A DNA stretch of 64,000 bases, taken from Massilia sp. 9096. Its GTDB lineage: Bacteria; Pseudomonadota; Gammaproteobacteria; Burkholderiales; Burkholderiaceae_D. The stretch is from contig NZ_JQNN01000001.1 in the NCBI RefSeq assembly GCF_000745265.1, positions 5,208,001-5,272,000 on the forward strand, read 5' to 3'. Positions 25,482-34,658 of the stretch are shown piece after piece. The notes beneath the pieces are model-generated. The model ran no database searches and was not told where the DNA came from. It saw nothing but the letters and a program-made list of their open reading frames with translations. Each line of letters begins with the position of its first letter. Position 1 is the stretch's first letter. A program made the position numbers and the translations under genes.

Positions 25482-26405
25482 TCAGGCTTCGCTGGCGATG
25501 GGGTCGGGTGGCGCGGTTGGCTCGATTGCAGAGGCGCGCGCCGCACTGCGGGTATTGTAGAACGTGGCGGCGATGCCGGAGGCCAGGATCACGCCCATCC
25601 CCAGCCACACCTGCCAGGCGAACACGTCGCCCCACAGCAGCATGCCCCACAAGCTCGAAAAGATGATGCCGGTGTACTGCAGGTTGGCCACCACCAGCAC
25701 GCTGCCCAGGCGATAAGCGCGCGTCATCGCGATCTGCGCGACCACGCCGGCCGCGCCGATCACCGCCAGCAGCCCAAAGCCGCGCCATGACTGCGCATGC
25801 GCCAGGCTGTGGCCGCTATCGAACAGCGCGCCGACGAAGCCGGCCACGCCCATGGTCAACGAAAAATAGAACACCACGCGGTATTCCGGCTCGCCCATCT
25901 GGCCCAGGCGGCGCACCTGCAGGTAGGCCATCGCGGCGATGACGGAGGAGGCGATTGCCGCCACGCCGCCGAGCCATTCGCGCGTCTCGACGGCCGGACG
26001 CAGCACCAGCGTCACGCCGACGAAGCTCATCGCGATCGCCAGCGCCAGCGGCCATTCGGGCAGGCCCTTGCCGCGCCACCAGCCGCTGCCGAACATCCAG
26101 GTCGCGAGCCAGATCGGCGCCATGTAGTTGAGGGTGACGGCGGTCGCCAGCGGCAGCTTGACGATCCCGTAGAACCACAGCCACAGCGACAGGACGCCGA
26201 CCACGCTGCGCCACAGGTGTTCTTTCGGATACGGCGTCTTGAGGGTGCCGCCCTGGGCGTGGATGATCGGCAGCAGCAGCAGGCTGCCGATCAGCCCGCG
26301 GTACATGACGATTTCGGAAGTGGAGTAGGTGAGGGAGGCCAGCTTCACGCACGCGCTCATGAGCGCGAACGTGAAGCTGGCAAACAACATCCACAAAGCG
26401 GGCAT
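25482..26405 (-). CDS. EamA/DMT family inner-membrane transporter
   Basis: 307 residues with ten predicted spans in two EamA repeats (MLFASFTFALMSACVKLAS...; then GVAAIASSVIAAMAYLQVRRLG...). Such carriers export metabolites or amino acids; the substrate is unknown. Its ATG (26405-26403) shares one base with the stop of the Rieske oxygenase gene (TAATG), which indicates translational coupling. The long open frame upstream of this ATG is out of frame with the oxygenase and is not used. Confidence 0.9.
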   Translation of the reverse strand: MPALWMLFASFTFALMSACVKLASLTYSTSEIVMYRGLIGSLLLLPIIHAQGGTLKTPYPKEHLWRSVVGVLSLWLWFYGIVKLPLATAVTLNYMAPIWLATWMFGSGWWRGKGLPEWPLALAIAMSFVGVTLVLRPAVETREWLGGVAAIASSVIAAMAYLQVRRLGQMGEPEYRVVFYFSLTMGVAGFVGALFDSGHSLAHAQSWRGFGLLAVIGAAGVVAQIAMTRAYRLGSVLVVANLQYTGIIFSSLWGMLLWGDVFAWQVWLGMGVILASGIAATFYNTRSAARASAIEPTAPPDPIASEA

Positions 26406-27520
26406 TACATACCTGGCGGGATATCTGGCAGCCGGCCGCGGTACCACTCGTGGAAGTGCTGCATCCCGTCTTCCATCGGCGATTGGTACGGCCCGGCCTC
26501 GGTGACGCCGCGTTCCATCAGGATCTTGCGGCCGGCGTCCATGCGCAGGGCGATCTCGTCGTCCTCGACGCAGGTTTCCATGTAGGCGGCGCGCTCGGCG
26601 TCGACGAATCCGCGCTCGAACAGCACGAATTCTTCCGGGTAGTAGAACTCGACCACGTTGCGCGTCTTTTGCGGACCCATCGGCCACAGCGTCGACACCA
26701 CCAGCACGTTCGGGTACCACTCGACCATGATGTTCGGGTACAGCGTCAGCCAGATCGCGCCGTACTTGGGCGGCTGGCCGTTGTTGAACTTCAGGACCTG
26801 CTCCTGCCATTTCTTATAGGCGGGCGAGCCCGATTTCTGCAGGCCGCGGTGCACGCCCACGGTCTGCACGCTGTAGTCCGGCCCGAATTCCCAGCGCAGG
26901 TCGTCGCAGCTGACGAAGTTGCCCAGGCCCGGGTGGAACGGCTCGACGTGGTAATCCTCCAGGTAGACCTCGATGAAGGTCTTCCAGTTGTAGTCGCACT
27001 CGTGCACCTCGACGTGGTCGAACATGTAGCCCGAGAAGTCGAGATCCTTCGTGACCGACATCTGCTTGAGCTTGTCCATCACGTCGTAGCCATTCTGTTC
27101 GAACAGCAGGCCGTTCCAGTTCTGCAGCGGCGTCTTGGACAGGTTCAGGCAAGGCGTGTCCGCAAAGTGCGGCGCGCCGATCAGTTCGCCCTTCAGGTCA
27201 TAGGTCCAGCGGTGCAGCGGGCACACGATGTTCCTGGCGTTGCCGCGGCCATTGAACATCAGCGCCTGGCGATGGCGGCAGACGTTGGACAGCAATTCGA
27301 TGCCCTGGTTATTGCGCACCAGCATACGGCCTTCGTTTTCCGACTTGAGAGTCGCGAAGTCGCCCTGTTCGGGCACCATCAGCTCATGCCCGACGTAGCG
27401 GGGGCCCCCGAGAAACAATTGCTGCATTTCGCGCTGCAACAGCGCTTCGTCAAAGTAGACACTTACCGGAAGCTGCGCGTGCGAGCGCGCCAGCTTGGCG
27501 TGGGTAGCCAGATCGGACAT
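26405..27520 (-). CDS. Rieske-type aromatic-ring-hydroxylating oxygenase, alpha subunit
   Basis: 371 residues. The Rieske [2Fe-2S] cluster is held by C81/H83 (CRHR) and C100/H103 (CPLHRW). The mononuclear iron site appears in EVYLEDYHVEPFHPGL (H191 and H196) with a later acidic ligand. No reductase, ferredoxin or beta subunit is adjacent, so electrons must come from elsewhere. Relatives sit next to xseB-ispA-dxs in many Burkholderiales as core genes; the substrate is not known to me. A G-rich sequence precedes the ATG, and a TATAAA-like hexamer lies only eleven bases upstream of it. First gene of a row with the transporter, sulfurtransferase and NHL-M23 genes. Confidence 0.9.
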   Translation of the reverse strand: MSDLATHAKLARSHAQLPVSVYFDEALLQREMQQLFLGGPRYVGHELMVPEQGDFATLKSENEGRMLVRNNQGIELLSNVCRHRQALMFNGRGNARNIVCPLHRWTYDLKGELIGAPHFADTPCLNLSKTPLQNWNGLLFEQNGYDVMDKLKQMSVTKDLDFSGYMFDHVEVHECDYNWKTFIEVYLEDYHVEPFHPGLGNFVSCDDLRWEFGPDYSVQTVGVHRGLQKSGSPAYKKWQEQVLKFNNGQPPKYGAIWLTLYPNIMVEWYPNVLVVSTLWPMGPQKTRNVVEFYYPEEFVLFERGFVDAERAAYMETCVEDDEIALRMDAGRKILMERGVTEAGPYQSPMEDGMQHFHEWYRGRLPDIPPGM

Positions 27521-27968
27521 CCCAACCCCCCTTTATACAAATTTCAGCCAAAGAAGAGAAAGAATCCGAAGACAGTATTTGGGCGGATCGACGCGCTGCC
27601 GGGCAATGCATGGTGGGGCTGCCACCCTGCTGTCGCTGGCTGCGGTGTTCTCGCTCCTTCAAAGAACGGAATACGGTATTTCGGAGACAGAACCGGAGAT
27701 TATAGCCTGTAAAAGGCTCCACTGGCTGGGACCGGCTCGGCTTTGTGGCACCTGCGCGTATAGAAATTGCCTGTAAGGCATCGTTTTCATGAATCTCGAG
27801 GCGCTTTACGATAAAATGTGTCTTTGCTTGCAAGCTTGTGGTGACTTCGCCAACGCCGCATGGCCCGCCACCGTCGTGCAGGGGTAGGATTGTTTACAAT
27901 AAGCGATTAGACTGGCGCGCCGCACACGAAGTTGCCCCGTGCCCGGCCCCGAAACACCTAGAGTCATT
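27521..27968. other. Divergent intergenic region, Rieske oxygenase / xseB
   Basis: The longest gene-free stretch of the window (448 bases). It is AT-rich near both ends. A TACAAT at 27895-27900 could be the -10 of the xseB operon, with a leader of about 60 bases; TATAAA on the other strand (27532-27537) is near the oxygenase ATG. Short open frames have no ribosome binding sites. I see no tRNA, riboswitch fold or repeat that I can support. Confidence 0.5.
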
Positions 27969-28225
27969 ATGCCAAATAAATCAAGCACGGAGAGCCAGGC
28001 ACAGGCCGCTCCAGAATCCTTCGAAGGGGCGATGGCCGAACTGGCCCAGCTCGTGAGCCAGATGGAAGGCGGGCAGTTGCCGCTGGAAGCCTCGGTCGCC
28101 GCGTATGCGCGCGGCTCCGAACTGGTGCGCTATTGCGCGGCCCAGCTGGAAAAGGTCGAGGCCCAGGTCAAGGTCCTCGAAGGCGACATGCTCAAGCCTT
28201 TCAGCACCGACGCCGAGGAGGACGA

Positions 28226-28229
<4 letters not shown>
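27969..28229 (+). CDS. xseB: Exodeoxyribonuclease VII small subunit
   Basis: 86 residues. XseB binds the large subunit XseA (not here) to form the nuclease that degrades single-stranded DNA. The conserved core [36 protein letters not shown] is present. ATG 27969 is the first good start. The stop overlaps the ispA start by four bases (ATGA), the usual arrangement in proteobacteria. Confidence 0.93.
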
Positions 28230-29134
<905 letters not shown>

Positions 29135-29136
29135 TA

Positions 29137-31005
29137 ATGAACCTGCTAGAGACAATCAACGACCCAGCCGACCTGCGCAAGCTGCCGCGTACCCAGCTGA
29201 CCCCGCTGGCCCACGAACTGCGCCAGTTCCTGCTCGAATCGGTCTCCAAGACCGGCGGCCACCTGTCGTCCAACCTCGGCACCGTCGAGCTGACGATCGC
29301 GCTGCACTACGTGTTCGACACGCCGCACGACCGCATCGTGTGGGACGTCGGCCACCAGACCTATTCGCACAAGGTCCTGACCGGGCGCCGCGAGCGCATG
29401 CCGACGCTGCGCCAGCACCTCGGCCTGTCCGGCTTCCCGCGCCGCGACGAAAGCGACTACGACACCTTCGGCACCGCGCACTCCTCGACCTCGATCTCGG
29501 CCGCCCTCGGCATGGCCGCCGCCGCCAAGATCAAGGGCGAGAAGCGCAAGTCGATCGCCGTGATCGGCGACGGTTCCATGACCGCCGGCATGGCGTTCGA
29601 GGCGCTGAACAACGCCGGCGTCGAGGACGACTGCGACCTGCTGGTGGTCCTGAACGACAACGACATGTCGATCTCGCCGCCGGTCGGCGCCCTGAACCGC
29701 TACCTGGCGCGCCTGATGTCGGGCCAGTTCTACGCGGCCGCCAAGAACGTCGGCAAGAGCGTGCTGCCGGCCCCGGTGCTGGAACTGGCCAAGAAGCTCG
29801 AGGAACACGCCAAGGGCATGGTCGTGCCGGCCACGATGTTCGAGGAATTCGGTTTCAACTACATCGGCCCGATCGACGGCCACGACCTCGAGTCGCTGAT
29901 CCCGACGCTGGAAAACATCAAGCGCCTCAAGGGCCCGCAATTCCTGCACGTGGTGACCAAGAAGGGCCAGGGCTACAAGCTGGCCGAGGCCGAGCCGATC
30001 CTGTACCATGGCACCGGCAAGTTCAACCCGAGCGAGGGCATCAAGCCGGCCAAGGCCGGCAAGATCACCTATACCGAGGTGTTCGGTAACTGGCTGTGCG
30101 ACATGGCGGGAAGCGACAAGCGCCTGGTCGGCATCACGCCGGCGATGCGCGAAGGCTCGGGCATGGTGCGCTTCCACCAGGAGTACCCGGAGCGCTACTT
30201 CGACGTCGGCATCGCCGAGCAGCACTCGGTCACCTTCGCCGCCGGTCTCGCGACCGAGGGCATGAAACCGGTGGTCGCGATCTACTCGACCTTCCTGCAG
30301 CGCGCCTACGACCAGCTGATCCACGACGTGGCGCTGCAGAACCTGGACGTGACCTTCGCGCTGGACCGCGCTGGCATCGTCGGCGCCGACGGCGCGACCC
30401 ACGCCGGCAACTACGACCTGGCCTACCTGCGCTGCATTCCCAACATGGTCGTGATGGCGCCGTCGGACGAGAGCGAGTGCCGCCAGATGCTGACCACCGC
30501 CTACCACTATCCGGGGCCGGCCGCCGTGCGCTATCCGCGCGGCGCCGGCGTCGGCGCGGCGATCCAGCCGGCGCTCGACACGCTCCCGATCGGCAAGGGC
30601 ACGGTCAAGCGCCAGGGCAAGGGCGTGGCGATCCTGGCCTTCGGTTCGATGGTGGCGCCGAGCCTGGGCGCGGCCGCCGACCTGAACGCGACCGTGGCCG
30701 ACATGCGCTTCGTGAAGCCGCTCGACGTCGAGCTGGTCAAGCAGCTGGCGCGCGACCACGACGTCCTGGTGACGGTCGAAGAGGGCTGCACGATGGGCGG
30801 CGCCGGTTCAGCCGTGGCCGAGGCGCTGGCCAGCGAAGGCATCGTCAAGCCGCTGCTGATCCTGGGCCTGCCGGACCGCTTCATCGACCACGGCGACCCG
30901 GCCCTCCTGCTGGCCTCGGTCGGCCTGGACGCGCACGGCATCGGCAAGTCGATCCGCGAACGCTTCGGCATCGGCGAGCCGCGCCTGGTGGTGAACAACA
31001 CCTGA
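29137..31005 (+). CDS. dxs: 1-deoxy-D-xylulose-5-phosphate synthase
   Basis: First step of the MEP isoprenoid pathway: thiamine-diphosphate-dependent condensation of pyruvate and glyceraldehyde 3-phosphate. 622 residues, normal. Visible are H42 in [12 protein letters not shown], the thiamine-diphosphate motif [18 protein letters not shown], the catalytic glutamate in [13 protein letters not shown] and the [13 protein letters not shown] loop. The ATG is two bases after the ispA stop. The last codon and stop lie in an 11-bp tandem repeat (see separate entry). Confidence 0.96.
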   Translation: MNLLETINDPADLRKLPRTQLTPLAHELRQFLLESVSKTGGHLSSNLGTVELTIALHYVFDTPHDRIVWDVGHQTYSHKVLTGRRERMPTLRQHLGLSGFPRRDESDYDTFGTAHSSTSISAALGMAAAAKIKGEKRKSIAVIGDGSMTAGMAFEALNNAGVEDDCDLLVVLNDNDMSISPPVGALNRYLARLMSGQFYAAAKNVGKSVLPAPVLELAKKLEEHAKGMVVPATMFEEFGFNYIGPIDGHDLESLIPTLENIKRLKGPQFLHVVTKKGQGYKLAEAEPILYHGTGKFNPSEGIKPAKAGKITYTEVFGNWLCDMAGSDKRLVGITPAMREGSGMVRFHQEYPERYFDVGIAEQHSVTFAAGLATEGMKPVVAIYSTFLQRAYDQLIHDVALQNLDVTFALDRAGIVGADGATHAGNYDLAYLRCIPNMVVMAPSDESECRQMLTTAYHYPGPAAVRYPRGAGVGAAIQPALDTLPIGKGTVKRQGKGVAILAFGSMVAPSLGAAADLNATVADMRFVKPLDVELVKQLARDHDVLVTVEEGCTMGGAGSAVAEALASEGIVKPLLILGLPDRFIDHGDPALLLASVGLDAHGIGKSIRERFGIGEPRLVVNNT

Positions 31006-31026
31006 GCAACACCTGAGCAACACCTG
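30996..31026. repeat. 11-bp tandem repeat across the dxs stop codon
   Basis: Two full copies of CAACACCTGAG (30996-31006, 31007-31017) and a partial third (31018-31026). The dxs TGA is inside the first copy. Confidence 0.8.
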
Positions 31027-31033
31027 CGCCCTC

Positions 31034-31073
31034 GCGCGCCTCGCGTTCGTACGCGGGCGCACGCGAGGCGCGC
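31034..31073. repeat. 13-bp inverted repeat after dxs
   Basis: GCGCGCCTCGCGT (31034-31046) pairs perfectly with 31061-31073 around a 14-base loop. No T-run follows, so it may be a weak terminator or an mRNA-end stabiliser of the isoprenoid operon. Confidence 0.65.
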
Positions 31074-31122
31074 CGCAAAGCCGGTATGATCGGTGTCAAA
31101 CCAACCTGATACCGGAATTCCT

Positions 31123-32070
31123 ATGTTGATCGTCACCCACGGCGGTAAATTCCATGCGGACGACGCATGGGCCGTCGCCGTCCTGCACATCCTTCATCCC
31201 GAAGCCGAGATCGTGCGCACGCGCGACCCGGCCATCATCGAGACCGGCGACTTCGTGGTCGACGTCGGCGGCATCTGGGACCCGGCCACGGGCCGCTTCG
31301 ATCACCACCAGAAAGGCTTTGCCGGCGCGCGCCAGAGCGGCGTGCCGTATGCCAGCGCCGGCCTGGTGTGGCGCGACCAAGGCGCGCGCTGCGTGCGCCT
31401 GCTGGCCGAGCAGCATGCCGGGCGCCAGATTTCGGACGACACCGCCCAGCAGATCGCCTACGCGATCGACGCCGACATCGTGCAGTACCTCGACCTGTCC
31501 GACGTCGGCGCGGCCAAGAACGCGCCGGGCGGCTACGGGCTGTCGGCCGTGATCTCGGGCTACAACCCGAACTGGCTCGACGAGGAGCGCCTCGGCTACG
31601 GCGGGGAAGCCGACGCCTACCGCCTGCAGCAGTTCCGCCGCGCGATGGCCTTCCTGGCCGACGTGATGGCCAATGCGGTCAAGTACCGCGTCGGCGCGAT
31701 GCTGGCGCTGGAACAGGTGCGGGGCGCCGAGCAGCTCGAAGGCGGGCGCCTGCTGTACCTGAAGAACAGCGCGCTGCCGTGGTCGTCCGTGGTGCGCAAG
31801 GAGATGCCGGACGTCCTGTTCGTCATCAGCCACAACCTGCAGGAGCAGCGCTACATGCTGCACACGGTGCCGGCCAGCGTCGACAGCTTCGAGGCGCGCG
31901 CCGACTTGCCGGCAAGCTGGGCCGGCCTGCGCGACGCCGACCTGGCGGCCGTCACCGGCGTGGCCGATGCAGGCTTTTGCCACAACGGCCGCTTCATCGC
32001 CGCCGCCAGGTCCTACGACGGCATCTACCTGATGGCGCTGCAGGCGCTGAAGGAAGTCGAACCGGGTTGA
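31123..32070 (+). CDS. MYG1 family protein (DHH-like phosphoesterase/exonuclease)
   Basis: 315 residues. The family, named after the eukaryotic mitochondrial and nuclear RNA exonuclease MYG1, is related to DHH phosphoesterases. Metal-binding type motifs are at the N-terminus (THGGKFHADDAWAVAVL) and DVGGIWDPATGRFDHHQKGF; a later block is SAVISGYNPNW. The role in bacteria is not established. An in-frame GTG lies at 31093, but ATG 31123 gives the conserved N-terminus. A TATGAT hexamer at about 31084 may be the promoter. Convergent with the rhomboid gene. Confidence 0.88.
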   Translation: MLIVTHGGKFHADDAWAVAVLHILHPEAEIVRTRDPAIIETGDFVVDVGGIWDPATGRFDHHQKGFAGARQSGVPYASAGLVWRDQGARCVRLLAEQHAGRQISDDTAQQIAYAIDADIVQYLDLSDVGAAKNAPGGYGLSAVISGYNPNWLDEERLGYGGEADAYRLQQFRRAMAFLADVMANAVKYRVGAMLALEQVRGAEQLEGGRLLYLKNSALPWSSVVRKEMPDVLFVISHNLQEQRYMLHTVPASVDSFEARADLPASWAGLRDADLAAVTGVADAGFCHNGRFIAAARSYDGIYLMALQALKEVEPG

Positions 32071-32071
32071 G

Positions 32072-32093
32072 GCAAAAGCCGGTTCCGCCGGCT
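32072..32093 (-). terminator. Terminator of the rhomboid gene
   Basis: Stem AGCCGG (32077-32082) with CCGGCT (32088-32093). Read leftward it ends in TTTTGCC, directly at the rhomboid stop codon. Confidence 0.5.
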
Positions 32094-33133
32094 CAGGCCG
32101 CCGTGCGTTCCGGCACGTGCAGCGAGCGCGCCAGCAGGTGGCCGGCCACGAAGCCGCCGACCAGGCCGCCGAGGTGGGCGGCATTGTCGGTGTGCGGATA
32201 CAGGAAGCCGGCGGTCAGGTTGAACAGCAGGAACGGCAGTGTGGACGCGCGCAGTTCCTTGACGATGGTCGGCGGCACGCCGCTGTTCTCGCGCCGGATG
32301 AAGGCCAGCAGGCCGCCCAGGATGCCGAAGATCGCGCCCGAGGCGCCGACGCTGTTCACGTGCGGATTCCACAGCACGCTGGCCAGGCTGCCGCACACGC
32401 CGGCGATCATGTACAGCGCCAGGAAACGCGTGCTGCCGAAGATGCGCTCGACCAGCGTGCCGACCTGCCACAGCGCCAGCATGTTGAAGGCGATGTGCAG
32501 CAGGCTCCCGTGCAGGAACATCGAGCTCACCAGGCGCCACCACTCGCCGCCCAGCGTCAGCGGGCCGACGTTCGCCCCCCAGTGCGCCAGCTGGTAGGAA
32601 CGGATCATGGCGTCGACCGGCGAGCTCCAGCCCCAGCCCGGCATAGTCTGCAGCGAGATGCCGTACTGGCCGCGCCGCGCCAGCCACATCAGGAAGTAGA
32701 TGCCGATGTTCAGGGTGAGCAGCCCCCAGATCACCGGCGTCGACGGGCTCCAGTAATCGATGCGGTCGTGGAAGGCTTCGCGCTCGGCGTAGGCGCGCGC
32801 GAATTCCTCGGTCTGGCGCGTCGGCAGCAGCGCGGCCAGGCGGCGCGCCTCGGCGCTGTCCGCCAGCGTGAAGCCGACCGTCATGTTGCCCTTCACGCCG
32901 ATCACGTCGAAGCGCAGGTCGGGTCCTTCGGTCCGCACGTTGACGATGTCGACCATGCGAATCCGGTGATCGGCCCACTTCGCCAGGCGGAACGAGCTGT
33001 GGTTGCGCCCGCCGATGATGACGAAGTCGGGCTCGATCGCGACCGATCCATCGCCCTGCAAGCCGTAGGGATTGGTCGGCCAGTTCCTGCCGCCCAGGTG
33101 GAAGCGGACATTGAAAGCGTGCAGTCCTGCCAT
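32093..33133 (-). CDS. Rhomboid family intramembrane serine protease
   Basis: 346 residues. Residues 1-115 form a soluble domain of mixed strands with no assigned role; 130-340 hold the membrane core with about six spans. The catalytic serine is in SVGASGAIFGILGG and the histidine in HTDNAAHLGGLVGG; HGSLLHIAFNM is the conserved histidine segment of span 2. It cuts transmembrane substrates within the inner membrane. The gene begins three bases after the adenosyltransferase stop, so the two are cotranscribed. Confidence 0.92.
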   Translation of the reverse strand: MAGLHAFNVRFHLGGRNWPTNPYGLQGDGSVAIEPDFVIIGGRNHSSFRLAKWADHRIRMVDIVNVRTEGPDLRFDVIGVKGNMTVGFTLADSAEARRLAALLPTRQTEEFARAYAEREAFHDRIDYWSPSTPVIWGLLTLNIGIYFLMWLARRGQYGISLQTMPGWGWSSPVDAMIRSYQLAHWGANVGPLTLGGEWWRLVSSMFLHGSLLHIAFNMLALWQVGTLVERIFGSTRFLALYMIAGVCGSLASVLWNPHVNSVGASGAIFGILGGLLAFIRRENSGVPPTIVKELRASTLPFLLFNLTAGFLYPHTDNAAHLGGLVGGFVAGHLLARSLHVPERTAA

Positions 33134-33136
33134 GCG

Positions 33137-33691
33137 TCAGCCGCGCTTGCGTTCGTGCTGCCAGAGCACGTCGTTGCCGCCGGCGTGGCGGTTCAGCACG
33201 CGTGCCAGCACGAACATCAGGTCGGACAGCCGGTTCACGTACTGGCGCGGCTGGGCGTTGACAGTCTCCGCATGCGACAGCGCGACGATGCTGCGCTCGG
33301 CGCGCCGGCACACGGTGCGGCACACGTGCGCGAGCGAGGCCGCGCGCGAGCCGGCCGGCAGGATGAATTCCTTCAGGGTCGGCAGGTCGGCGTTGTACTT
33401 TTCGAGCAGGCCGTCCAGGCGCGCCACGTGCTCGTCCTGGATCATCTGGTAGCCGGGGATGCACAGCTCGCCGCCCAGGTCGAACAGGTCGTGCTGGATC
33501 GAGACCAGCTCCTCGCGCGTGGCGGCCGGCATGTCCTCGCACAGCAGCAGGCCGATGAAGGAGTTGAGTTCGTCGACGTCGCCGAGCGCTGCGATGCGCG
33601 CGCTGTCCTTGCCGGTGCGGCTGCCGTCGCCCAGGCCGGTGCTGCCGTCGTCGCCCGTGCGGGTTGCGATCTTGGATAATCGATTGCCCAT
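33137..33691 (-). CDS. Cob(I)alamin adenosyltransferase, PduO type
   Basis: 184 residues. Transfers the adenosyl group of ATP to cob(I)alamin to make coenzyme B12. The ATP-binding N-terminus MGNRLSKIATRTGDDGSTGLGDGSR and the trimer-type motif FILPAGSRAASLAHVCRTVCRRAER are those of PduO/MMAB enzymes. Start at ATG 33691, preceded by GGCAGGA; the frame extends further without support. No B12 synthesis or B12-dependent enzyme gene is adjacent. Coupled to the rhomboid gene downstream. Confidence 0.92.
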   Translation of the reverse strand: MGNRLSKIATRTGDDGSTGLGDGSRTGKDSARIAALGDVDELNSFIGLLLCEDMPAATREELVSIQHDLFDLGGELCIPGYQMIQDEHVARLDGLLEKYNADLPTLKEFILPAGSRAASLAHVCRTVCRRAERSIVALSHAETVNAQPRQYVNRLSDLMFVLARVLNRHAGGNDVLWQHERKRG

Positions 33692-33753
33692 GCTGATGTC
33701 CTGCCAATGAAAAAAGATAGCCGGAGCATACGCCAAAAAGATGGAATAGTGCT

Positions 33754-33759
33754 TACAAT
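33754..33759 (+). promoter_or_regulatory. -10 element six bases before a 32-codon open frame
   Basis: TACAAT, then CGGTTC, then ATG 33766. The same spacing is seen before uvrD, the AraC gene and the LytS-type kinase gene. Confidence 0.35.
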
Positions 33760-33765
33760 CGGTTC

Positions 33766-33864
33766 ATGATCTTATCGATAGCCGTCGGTCCCGAGCCTCG
33801 CGTCCTGCGCGTCCAGTTCCTCGTACGTACTGCCGTCGTGCTGCCCGGCGTGGCGGTGCGATGA
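33766..33864 (+). CDS. Possible 32-residue leader peptide
   Basis: An open frame starting at ATG 33766 and ending in TGA that overlaps the next gene's ATG by four bases (ATGA at 33861-33864). The peptide (MILSIAVGPEPRVLRVQFLV...) has no recognisable motif. A -10-like TACAAT lies six bases before the ATG, so translation would have to be leaderless. It may couple translation of the downstream exported protein. Support is positional only. Confidence 0.3.
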   Translation: MILSIAVGPEPRVLRVQFLVRTAVVLPGVAVR

Positions 33865-34658
33865 CGGCGCCGGTATCGCGGGTCCTGCTGGCGGCCTGGC
33901 TCGTCTGCGCCATCGCGGTGGGGCAGGCGCAGGCGGCGTCCGCGCAACAGCACGACGCCAGGCACGACGCCAAGCGTGCCGACAAGCACGCGGCCAGGGC
34001 GTCCGGCAAGGCCCAGCACAAGCCGGCCGGCAAGCCAGCCAACAAAGCGGCCAACAAGCGCGAGCCGAAACCGGTCGAGGCCACGCCGTCGACCGTCGAC
34101 CCCGACGGCGAAGGCTTCCTGAAGCTCTACACCGACCTGTGCGTCAAGCGCATCGACGCCCTCGGCGCCTTCCGCCGCAAGCTGCTGCGTACCAAGGTGC
34201 CCAAACTTCAGCCGGAGCGCGCCAAGCTGTACCTGGCGGGCCTGGACGGCGACGCCTGGCCGGTCTCGTACAACGGCAAGACCGGCAACTTCGTGCTGGT
34301 GCTGGCCGAGGACAACGACCAGTGCATGCTGTATGCACGCCGCACCGACCGGGTCGCGGTCGAGCAGGGCTTCACGGATCTCGTGGCCAAGGCCCACCTG
34401 GCGGCGCGCACCACCGCGCGTACGAACGGTGATGCGCTGACGCTGTCGGCGACCGTGCGGCCACGCGGCGAGCATGCGATGCGCTTCGCGCTCACCACCC
34501 AGTCCGCGCCCGACGCCAAGCTGCGCGCGGTCGGCTTGGTCGAACTCAATCCGCTCGCCGATCCGGCCCCGCCGCCGCCACCGAAAAAGGCGCGCAAGCC
34601 TAGCCGCCGTTCGAGCGGATCACCTGCGCCAGCACATCGGCCTCGCGCGCGGCCTTGA
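33861..34658 (+). CDS. Exported Lys/Ala-rich protein with unknown C-terminal domain
   Basis: 265 residues. Signal peptide (cleavage near AQA-AS, residue 25), a basic low-complexity linker (about 30-72, rich in Lys, Ala and His) and a globular domain (about 80-230: GFLKLYTDLCVKRIDALGAFRRKLL, WPVSYNGKTGNFVLVLAEDNDQCMLYARR). Two or three cysteines could form disulfides. Several betaproteobacteria have small exported proteins with a similar YTDLC start, but I cannot name the family safely. The last 59 bases overlap the 3' end of the GDSL gene on the other strand; the proline-rich tail there may not be meaningful. Confidence 0.7.
   Translation: MTAPVSRVLLAAWLVCAIAVGQAQAASAQQHDARHDAKRADKHAARASGKAQHKPAGKPANKAANKREPKPVEATPSTVDPDGEGFLKLYTDLCVKRIDALGAFRRKLLRTKVPKLQPERAKLYLAGLDGDAWPVSYNGKTGNFVLVLAEDNDQCMLYARRTDRVAVEQGFTDLVAKAHLAARTTARTNGDALTLSATVRPRGEHAMRFALTTQSAPDAKLRAVGLVELNPLADPAPPPPPKKARKPSRRSSGSPAPAHRPRARP

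Noticed and set aside
27521..27968. A tRNA, small RNA or riboswitch in the long spacer before xseB
   Set aside because: I could not find a cloverleaf, a T-loop GGTTCNANNCC word, or a terminator/antiterminator pair; only promoter-like words are present.
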